A stretch of 5,052 nt of DNA from Bacteroidota bacterium. Lineage in GTDB: Bacteria; Bacteroidota; Bacteroidia; JAADEI01. Location: positions 1 to 5,052 of the forward strand of contig WFXT01000078.1 of NCBI GenBank assembly GCA_015490475.1, given 5' to 3'. Position numbers and translations under genes: made by a program. Numbering within the stretch: the stretch's first letter is position 1; each line of letters opens with the position of its first letter. Below are positions 1-5,052 of this stretch, one piece after another. Below the pieces are notes generated by a model. The model was given only the letters and a program-made list of their open reading frames with translations, did not search any database and was not told the origin of the DNA.

Positions 1-146
1 TGCCTCCTCGTCGTGAATTCATAGAAACACATGCTCAATATGCCAACCTGGATGTATAAAATATACCCCTTACAGTAATCTTATTTTTCTTTACCCTTAT
101 CCCACTACTAAGCAGAATTTCTCTCTTACTTACTGTCCGCTGATGT
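1..146. other. Region without a clear gene downstream of the lyase
   Basis: AT-rich sequence with no open frame of note and no hairpin-plus-T-run terminator that I can find. On the minus strand two ATGs near the window edge (30-32 and 20-22) could begin the next gene. The second would read MNSRRGG, but there are too few codons to judge either. Together with the doubtful ORF at 147-350, this makes 346 bases without a convincing gene. Confidence 0.4.
54..66. repeat. Short inverted repeat GTATA-AAA-TATAC
   Basis: Two perfect 5-base arms around a 3-base centre in the AT-rich stretch downstream of the lyase. It lies 21 bases upstream, on the minus strand, of a possible ATG at 30-32, so it could be an operator or promoter element of the next gene. 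At this AT content such a repeat also arises easily by chance. Confidence 0.2.
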
Positions 147-350
147 TTAAATTCCACACTGGTTCAATGCTGACAGCAACTGAAATGCAGTTGTTTCAAT
201 GGTTTCAACGGCACTGATTTGGAAAAAGTTCCGTCGATGTCCAGCAGTGCAAAAAAGTAGGGGGTACGACGGAGTTTTCCGGAAAGTATAGATTTGCCCA
301 ATAACCCAGCCAATTTTTCTTGTTGGCAGCATATCATAGGTATGCGTCAT
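147..350 (-). CDS. Doubtful small ORF overlapping the lyase stop codon
   Basis: A 67-codon frame whose ATG (348-350) overlaps the lyase TGA (347-349) as ATGA, a common arrangement for translationally coupled genes. That overlap is the only positive argument for it. The predicted product has two Cys, several aromatic residues and a basic GHRR stretch near its middle. It has no signal peptide, membrane helix or motif that I recognise. It contains a short inverted repeat (177-193) and is about as long as chance frames elsewhere in the window, so it may be non-coding 3' sequence or a gene remnant. Confidence 0.25.
   Translation of the reverse strand: MTHTYDMLPTRKIGWVIGQIYTFRKTPSYPLLFCTAGHRRNFFQISAVETIETTAFQLLSALNQCGI
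177..193. repeat. Inverted repeat CAACTG-5-CAGTTG
   Basis: Two perfect 6-base arms separated by five bases, about 155 bases beyond the lyase stop. In RNA it would form a short hairpin. No U-run follows on the minus strand, so it is not a standard intrinsic terminator, although it could stabilise a transcript 3' end. Confidence 0.25.
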
Positions 351-2812
351 TCCGCTGGTTTAAATCGTGCCGTGAAAAATCGCAAGAATGGGGGTTCATA
401 AGTGAACTCTAATCCCTTCAATTCGTGTCTGCGCTTATAAACACCAACAACTGATTCCACTACTTGTTCCATGTGTTCATTAGTATATACTCTTCGTGGG
501 ATGGTCATACGGACCAGTTCAAGAGCAGGCTTTCTGTTTTCTCCTGTTTGGGGGTCTCTACCAGCGGACACCGTTCCTCGTTCCATTGTTCTTACACCAC
601 CTTCAACATATATTTCAGCAGCAAGGATTTGAGCGGGGAACCTATCTTGGGGAATGTGTTCCATAATGGACTTAGCATCCAGATATACGGCATGGCCACC
701 AATGGGGCGGACAACGGGAATTCCCTCTTCAATAAGGCGTCTTCCGAGATATTGCACCTGTTTGATTCGACTTGCCAGATACTCATAATCTGTCATTTCA
801 CGCAGTCCATAGGCAAGGAAGGCTATGTCTCGTTCTGCCAGTCCACCATCGTAGGCGGTTCCATCAACAACTGCTATGTGCCTCCTTATCCAGTCATAAA
901 TTGCATAATCCCTCACCAGCAAAAGACCGCTTATGTTCGTGAGGGGGTCTTTTTTGGCACTTATTGTTGCAGCATCGGCATATGATAGCATCTCTCTGAT
1001 GATATCCTTTATTGACCACGATGAGAACTCAGCCTCACGCTCTTTGATGAAATAAGCATTTTCGGCAATTCTGGTCGCATCAAAAACAATTTTAATTCCA
1101 TACTCATCAGCAACTTTTCTCAACCGGCGAAGGTTTTCAATAGAAACAGGTTGCCCACCTGCCATATTAACATCTGCTTCCACGCATATGTATGCAATCT
1201 TATCTGATCCTTTTTCTTTTATGAACTCTTCAATTCTGTCAACGTCCAGATTTCCTTTGAAAGGATGTTCAATGGAAGGGTCATGAGCCTCTGGAATAAT
1301 TATATCAACGAAAATGCCTCCAGCAAATTCCTGATGGAACCTTGTTGTTGTGAAGTACATGTTGTTAATAACATATTGACCGGGTTTTATGAGTGCCTGA
1401 CTGATAAGGAACTCAGCCTGTCTTCCCTGATGTGTGGGAATAAACAGGTCAAAACCAAAAACATCATAAACAGACTCTGCAAGATGTTCATAGGCATCCT
1501 TCCAGTCCAGTTCAATAGCCTTAGACCACTGCTCGTCGCTCATTGCAGAAGTGCCACTATCTGTCAACAGGTCAATATACACATCTTCACTGCGTAGCAA
1601 GAAAGTGTTATATCCTGCTTCTTCAATTGCCTTTCTGCGATAGTCTTTGCTTCTATGGATAAGCATTTCCACTCCCTTGAAGTTATATGGGAATCCTTCA
1701 AACTGAAAGACTTTGTATCTTGGCAATTCGCTTGCTATAAACGAAGCAGTTTCTCCATAGTTAAAATGGACATCGTCTGAATCCATTTCCAGCACTGGTA
1801 GTTCCTGTCCTGCAACATATTCCAGCACTTTGAAGAAATAATCAATATGTTCCCGAGTATAGCGACGAGCAGGTAATGTTAAATATAAATGCGACTTTGA
1901 TGCAAATCCTCTAATCTGGCCACTTAAGAACAATGCAAGGTTAAATGCGAAGGGTTCTCTCACTGACAGTTTCCAATTCCGTCCCGTCCACTCATAGGGA
2001 ATTTTCAAATCGTAAAGTTTTGATGAAATATAGTCTATCTCCTGAAGTCGCCATTTCCACTGGTCAACATTGTTTTCAAGCATCAACAATCCCTCTGCAA
2101 TAACTTCCATATCTCTACCAGACAATCCTCCGTATGTATGCAATCCTTCAAATGATACAACCCACGTTTGAAATTTCTTATAAATCTCCTCATTTCCTGT
2201 GATAATTAATGCTCCCACATGGGAAAAGAGGGCTTCAGGACAGGACAACACAAGCACATCAAACCTGTCCAACCATTCTTTAACAGAAACTCCTTCCACA
2301 AAAGCAATAGGCAAAACACCTGTAATATTAACAACTTTCAGGCGTGCCGAACCAACATCAGTGTTCATCTTATCAAGCGAATCGGGAACAAAATATAACA
2401 AGTCGGGACTGTCAGATTCAGGAATTTCAAAGTATTCCTGTAAAGCCCTAAAGGACAAGGTTGGATTAATTGTTTTAACCGATTTAGGTTCAAGGGCTCT
2501 GAAAAGTAGGTGTTCCGCACCACGCTCTGCATGTGTCGGGACAACATAGCACTTACCAAACCAGCGGTTCAAAATATCCCATATTTTCAAGAAATTCTTA
2601 CTACCTGCGTATGCTTCATCCCCCTTAAACAGTGCTCCCCACTGTTCTTCGTGCATAGCCTGATGTGTAGTATCACCAAAATCAACAAAGAAATTGTTGC
2701 CAGAAAGCAAATTGACATTATATGAGACAGAACGGGCTCTGTTAAGACGCTCTGAATAGTCAAGCCTTTCAGGATAGAACACAATCTTTCCCTTATATGG
2801 TTGAGACCTCAT
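347..2812 (-). CDS. tpl: Tandem-fused tyrosine phenol-lyase-like protein: degenerate N-terminal half plus catalytic C-terminal half
   Basis: Predicted cytosolic PLP-dependent beta-eliminating lyase (fold type I), likely cleaving L-tyrosine to phenol, pyruvate and ammonia. At 821 residues it is nearly twice the family's usual 456-470, because it holds two family copies. Residues 1-337 are a shortened copy: GDEAYAGS (Tyr68) and YGGL (Tyr227) are kept, but the PLP-lysine motif reads SCPE (190-193). Residues 368-821 are full length: TDSGT 417-421, THQGR 460-464, FTTT from 487, NMAGGQP from Asn549, FDATR (Asp578), SAKKD with PLP Lys621, MERG (Arg745), VRMTIP (Arg768) and FFTARF at the end. Arg745 matches TPL Arg381, where tryptophanase has a non-Arg residue, so tyrosine is favoured over tryptophan. 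The catalytic half lacks both tyrosines that the family donates between subunits. The ATG at 2812 is chosen because it places the N-terminus as in TPL and lies 17 bases after a -7 box. An in-frame TTG at 2896 is the alternative. The family is certain, the substrate is not. Confidence 0.88.
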   Translation of the reverse strand: MRSQPYKGKIVFYPERLDYSERLNRARSVSYNVNLLSGNNFFVDFGDTTHQAMHEEQWGALFKGDEAYAGSKNFLKIWDILNRWFGKCYVVPTHAERGAEHLLFRALEPKSVKTINPTLSFRALQEYFEIPESDSPDLLYFVPDSLDKMNTDVGSARLKVVNITGVLPIAFVEGVSVKEWLDRFDVLVLSCPEALFSHVGALIITGNEEIYKKFQTWVVSFEGLHTYGGLSGRDMEVIAEGLLMLENNVDQWKWRLQEIDYISSKLYDLKIPYEWTGRNWKLSVREPFAFNLALFLSGQIRGFASKSHLYLTLPARRYTREHIDYFFKVLEYVAGQELPVLEMDSDDVHFNYGETASFIASELPRYKVFQFEGFPYNFKGVEMLIHRSKDYRRKAIEEAGYNTFLLRSEDVYIDLLTDSGTSAMSDEQWSKAIELDWKDAYEHLAESVYDVFGFDLFIPTHQGRQAEFLISQALIKPGQYVINNMYFTTTRFHQEFAGGIFVDIIIPEAHDPSIEHPFKGNLDVDRIEEFIKEKGSDKIAYICVEADVNMAGGQPVSIENLRRLRKVADEYGIKIVFDATRIAENAYFIKEREAEFSSWSIKDIIREMLSYADAATISAKKDPLTNISGLLLVRDYAIYDWIRRHIAVVDGTAYDGGLAERDIAFLAYGLREMTDYEYLASRIKQVQYLGRRLIEEGIPVVRPIGGHAVYLDAKSIMEHIPQDRFPAQILAAEIYVEGGVRTMERGTVSAGRDPQTGENRKPALELVRMTIPRRVYTNEHMEQVVESVVGVYKRRHELKGLEFTYEPPFLRFFTARFKPAE

Positions 2813-2829
2813 ATGCCTTAAATTTTCTA

Positions 2830-2837
2830 CAAAGTTA
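2830..2837 (-). promoter_or_regulatory. Bacteroidota-type -7 promoter box before the fused lyase
   Basis: Read on the minus strand this is TAACTTTG, again an exact TAnnTTTG match, 17 bases before the ATG at 2812. Initiation about 5-7 bases downstream would give a leader of roughly 10-12 bases. The box supports the ATG at 2812 over the TTG at 2896, which lies upstream of the box and would be left out of this transcript. No convincing -33 TTG is seen at the usual spacing. The AAGG three bases before the ATG is too close to be a good ribosome binding site. Confidence 0.45.
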
Positions 2838-2914
2838 TTGCTTTTGGTAACATGGGCTTGATGACTCAAGCAGAGAAAAACAGTTTCACCTGCCAACCAT
2901 CACTTAAATCAATA

Positions 2915-3304
2915 TCATTTCAATACCATGGGCAAGACATAAGTTATCAAAAATGCAATTATGCCCAAATATGCAGTAAACAAAAACCCCAAGAACCACT
3001 GCATGATAGTTATTCGCTTATTTACTTCCTCAAACCTTTTATCCATATGATATAGCAAATCTTCAAATCTTTTGTTCACGTCCTCAAAGCGTTTATTAGT
3101 CATTTCCATGAACATCTTCATATCTTCTTTAATACTTTTTATATCTTCCCTGATTGCTTTTATATCGTCCTTGTTGGCAACTTCCGACATCTGAGCATGA
3201 TACACCTCGTCAAAGACCAATGCCAATGCATCAGCCTGACCCTTATCAAAACCATATTCCAATAACAACTTTCTGACCCTTAATGCAATACTTCCTTTCT
3301 CCAT
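2915..3304 (-). CDS. Small coiled-coil protein with C-terminal transmembrane segment (DUF1640-like)
   Basis: This 129-residue protein has no enzymatic motif. Residues 1-40 form an amphipathic helical head. Residues 45-100 are highly charged and heptad-like, with four near-copies of a seven-residue unit of the form (N/D)KRFE(D/E)V between 70 and 98, so a coiled coil is likely. Residues 101-126 are a strongly hydrophobic membrane helix, followed by only a few residues and a terminal Lys. The layout of helical head, coiled coil and tail anchor resembles bacterial DUF1640/CCDC90-like proteins, whose role in bacteria is unclear to me. It would oligomerise on the inner face of the cytoplasmic membrane, with a very short tail outside. 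It starts 80 bases after the decarboxylase stop and ends 102 bases before the lyase start. The ATG at 3304 is the only good start, and upstream I see only a near-match to a -7 box. It is probably a real gene; function unknown. Confidence 0.75.
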   Translation of the reverse strand: MEKGSIALRVRKLLLEYGFDKGQADALALVFDEVYHAQMSEVANKDDIKAIREDIKSIKEDMKMFMEMTNKRFEDVNKRFEDLLYHMDKRFEEVNKRITIMQWFLGFLFTAYLGIIAFLITYVLPMVLK

Positions 3305-3384
3305 TCATCAAATTTTAGAACCATAAAGCATCCCGTTAAAGCAACACTTATTTTATACGTGAATGTTTCTATTATTGTTCTGAA

Positions 3385-4791
3385 TTAGACATATCCTAAA
3401 ATCTTAAGCATTGACTGACTATTTTGATGCTCTGCGAACAACGAATGCTTCAACTCACCACTAACAGGGTCTCTGTCAACAACCACATATTGGGGCGAAG
3501 GTATTAAGCAGTGTTTTATCCCGCCAAATCCAGACAGGGCATCCTGATAGTGCCCAGTGTGTAAAAATGCTATATACAAAGGTTCTTCCTTGTCAAGCAC
3601 AGGAAGGTAAACATTATTCAGATGAACCTCTGAGTTGTAATAATCATAAGCATCGCAGGACAACCCACCAATATTAACCCTTTTGTATGGTTTAAACCAT
3701 TTATTAACAGGAAGCAGGATAAATCTTTGATCCATACCCCATGCATCCGGTAAAGTGGTCATTATGGAATTATCAATAAAATACCATGTTTCGGTGTCGT
3801 TCTGTATTTTCTCTCCTATGACTTTAAAAATATGTGCTCCACTTTCTCCGACCGTAAAAGTTCCAAATTCAGATACTATGTCTGGTTCTGGCAGGTGCTC
3901 AGCAAGGGTTCTGGTTTTTATTTGCGAAACGATTTCATCAATTATTTCCTCATAGTCATATTTAAAACCAAGGGAATTGCGAACTGGAAAGCCACCACCA
4001 ATGTTAAAATACTTCAACGATGGTTCCAGATGCCTGAGGGCGATATACATATTCAATGCTTTGCTGAATTCACTCCAATAATAAGCACTGTCCCTGATAC
4101 CAGTGTTAATAAAGAAATGAAGCATAACCAGTTTGAACTTTTTGTTTGGTGCTATTCTTTCTTTATAAAAGGGTACTATCCAATCCCAACGGATTCCAAG
4201 TCTTGACGTATAAAATTCAAAAGTGGGTTCTTCCTCAGCAGCAATCCGGATGCCTATTTGCAATGGTTCGTCGGTGTCCAAATCTTCATAGTACTCCAAT
4301 TCTTCAACATGGTCAAGCACAGGAATAATGTTTTTGAAGCCTGCTTTAAATAATTGTTTTATCCTCATCGCATAATCAGGGGGTTTGAATCCATTGGCAA
4401 TAATTATTATCTCCTCTGGATTTAGAAGCCCTTTGCTGGCAAGATATTCAACTATATCCAGGTCATAAGTGTATGAGACCTCAATATGTGCTCCGTTAGC
4501 AAGTGTCTCCTTAAGCGTGAATATGAAATGATTGCTTTTAGTGCAATATGAATATATATAATCTCCTTTGTAAGCATATTTACGGAACGCTCTTGTAAAC
4601 CATAGCCGTGCCTTGCGTATTTGCTCACCAATTTTAGGCAGATAAAACAGCCTCATAGGGGTACCATAAATCTGAACCAATTCATACAGGTTAATTCCGT
4701 TAAACAATAAATGTTCTCCTTCTATATCAATTCCTTCTTGTGGAAAATCAAATGTCGTGTCAATCAGGTCATAGAATGTGGGATGTTTCAT
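3385..4791 (-). CDS. PLP-dependent decarboxylase, ornithine/arginine/diaminopimelate family (fold type III)
   Basis: A 468-residue cytosolic enzyme predicted to decarboxylate a basic amino acid, probably in polyamine or related amine synthesis. An alanine-racemase-like barrel comes first: the PLP lysine is Lys85 in YCTKSNHF, HFFINTG at 225-231 stands where relatives have HFHxGS, and GGGFP at 265-269 is the phosphate-binding glycine loop. SEFGTFTVGESG at 307-318 replaces the usual EPGR stretch, so the Arg is missing. The C-terminal beta domain has GLSCDAYDYY at 376-385, giving the catalytic Cys379-Asp380 that a dimer partner supplies, and Tyr415 in GHYQ. Length and motifs fit the compact form common in Bacteroidota and usually labelled arginine decarboxylase. 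It is not the SpeA enzyme of about 630 residues. The substrate cannot be read from the motifs, so no symbol is given. The start is the ATG at 4791, four bases after a -7 box. The next gene starts 80 bases downstream. Confidence 0.9.
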   Translation of the reverse strand: MKHPTFYDLIDTTFDFPQEGIDIEGEHLLFNGINLYELVQIYGTPMRLFYLPKIGEQIRKARLWFTRAFRKYAYKGDYIYSYCTKSNHFIFTLKETLANGAHIEVSYTYDLDIVEYLASKGLLNPEEIIIIANGFKPPDYAMRIKQLFKAGFKNIIPVLDHVEELEYYEDLDTDEPLQIGIRIAAEEEPTFEFYTSRLGIRWDWIVPFYKERIAPNKKFKLVMLHFFINTGIRDSAYYWSEFSKALNMYIALRHLEPSLKYFNIGGGFPVRNSLGFKYDYEEIIDEIVSQIKTRTLAEHLPEPDIVSEFGTFTVGESGAHIFKVIGEKIQNDTETWYFIDNSIMTTLPDAWGMDQRFILLPVNKWFKPYKRVNIGGLSCDAYDYYNSEVHLNNVYLPVLDKEEPLYIAFLHTGHYQDALSGFGGIKHCLIPSPQYVVVDRDPVSGELKHSLFAEHQNSQSMLKILGYV

Positions 4792-4795
4792 AGTG

Positions 4796-4803
4796 CAAAG
4801 ATA
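4796..4803 (-). promoter_or_regulatory. Bacteroidota-type -7 promoter box before the decarboxylase
   Basis: Read on the minus strand this is TATCTTTG, an exact match to the TAnnTTTG -7 element of the Bacteroidota primary sigma factor. Only four bases separate it from the decarboxylase ATG, so transcription would begin at or very near the start codon and the mRNA would be almost leaderless. No TTG -33 element is found 17-23 bases upstream, which lowers confidence. The box lies inside the 39-base gap after the upstream gene. Confidence 0.5.
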
Positions 4804-4830
4804 ATTCAGAGCAACAAAGACACTTGATGA

Positions 4831-5052
4831 CTATGTTCTAATACGCCGAGTTCTGGAATATAGAAAAGAAAGCAACACAAGAATGGTGCCAAACAGGATT
4901 GCAATGCCCACAGAAACAGCATATCGCATACTACATTGATACGGCAATTCGCCAAGCAACTTATCAACATCATCAGTGGAAGGACTGGGCATGTCTATGT
5001 TAGTCAAAGAACTGGCAAGGGCTTTTATCTCATTCTGCCTATGAGATACCAA
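4831..5052 (-). CDS. C-terminal part of a membrane-anchored protein (5' end outside the window)
   Basis: The reading frame is open to the window edge. The first visible codon is TTG, most likely an internal Leu, so this is the last 73 residues of a longer protein. About 43 polar residues are followed by one hydrophobic helix (about 44-66), then a basic tail, RTRRIRT. By the positive-inside rule the tail is cytoplasmic and the missing bulk lies in the periplasm or outside. A single Cys (visible residue 40) sits just before the helix. I recognise no family, and a C-terminal membrane anchor is all that can be said. Its stop is 39 bases before the decarboxylase start, on the same strand. Because a -7 box lies in that gap, the two need not share a transcript. 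Confidence 0.6.
   Translation of the reverse strand: MVSHRQNEIKALASSLTNIDMPSPSTDDVDKLLGELPYQCSMRYAVSVGIAILFGTILVLLSFLYSRTRRIRT

Noticed and set aside
177..193. Rho-independent terminator after the lyase
   Set aside because: The 6-base stem is not GC-rich and no T-run follows it on the minus strand.
193..208. Start of a CRISPR-like repeat (GTTTCAA twice)
   Set aside because: Only two 7-base copies separated by two bases. There is no spacer-repeat periodicity.
464..985. Plus-strand open frame of 173 codons
   Set aside because: It lies wholly antisense to the conserved C-half of the lyase, and its product has low-complexity Ser/Cys/Phe-rich sequence typical of a shadow frame.
1487..1576. Alignment in which Tyr441 of the lyase C-half serves as the Tyr71 equivalent
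   Set aside because: It needs a two-residue insertion before and a six-residue deletion after, while the simpler alignment with one four-residue deletion matches Tyr441 to the tryptophanase YYALAESV stretch. Kept as a refutation test in the findings.
1265..2549. Further plus-strand frames (1265-1597, 2199-2549)
   Set aside because: Both are antisense to the lyase, whose protein motifs run continuously through the region, and neither product resembles a known family.
2813..2896. TTG start adding 28 residues to the fused lyase
   Set aside because: The added residues have no counterpart in tyrosine phenol-lyase, a TGA lies two codons upstream of the TTG, and the -7 box at 2830-2837 would leave the TTG out of the transcript. 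The ATG at 2812 matches the family N-terminus.
3309..3317. Possible -7 box before the coiled-coil gene
   Set aside because: The minus strand reads TAAAATTTG, with three bases instead of two between TA and TTTG, so it is only a near-match in AT-rich sequence.
3832..4206. Plus-strand frames opposite the decarboxylase
   Set aside because: The decarboxylase coding sequence with conserved motifs covers the region, and the opposite frames show no family features.

Overview
The window looks like chromosomal DNA from a member of the Bacteroidota or a close relative. Two observations support this. Two genes carry an exact TAnnTTTG box, the -7 element of the Bacteroidota housekeeping sigma factor, just upstream of an ATG with no good Shine-Dalgarno sequence. 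The decarboxylase also belongs to a compact family of about 465 residues that I know mainly from Bacteroidota genomes. The placement is an inference from these signals, not from a marker gene.

All convincing genes lie on the minus strand, so gene order runs from high to low coordinates. At 4831-5052 is the C-terminal tail of a membrane-anchored protein cut by the window edge. After 39 bases with a promoter box comes a fold-type III PLP decarboxylase (3385-4791). Next is a small coiled-coil protein with a C-terminal membrane segment (2915-3304). Then, behind its own promoter box, comes an 821-residue protein of the tyrosine phenol-lyase/tryptophanase family (347-2812). A doubtful 67-codon ORF overlaps its stop codon (147-350), and the last 146 bases hold no clear gene. 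Nothing on the plus strand looks real.

The main discovery is the 821-residue protein. It is a tandem duplication of a tyrosine phenol-lyase-like subunit in which the two halves have lost opposite parts of the active site. The N-terminal half has lost the PLP lysine, the pyridine-binding Asp and the carboxylate-binding Arg. It keeps the GDEAYAGS loop and the YGGL tyrosine, which in the bacterial enzyme are donated to the neighbouring subunit's active site. The C-terminal half keeps the full PLP and substrate chemistry, including the Arg that marks tyrosine phenol-lyase, but has lost exactly those two donated tyrosines. The protein therefore looks like a covalent pseudo-heterodimer: one catalytic half and one half that completes the site from the other side.

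No pathway link between the decarboxylase and the lyase can be shown. Both are PLP enzymes acting on amino acids. The separate promoter box before the lyase suggests it can be expressed independently.
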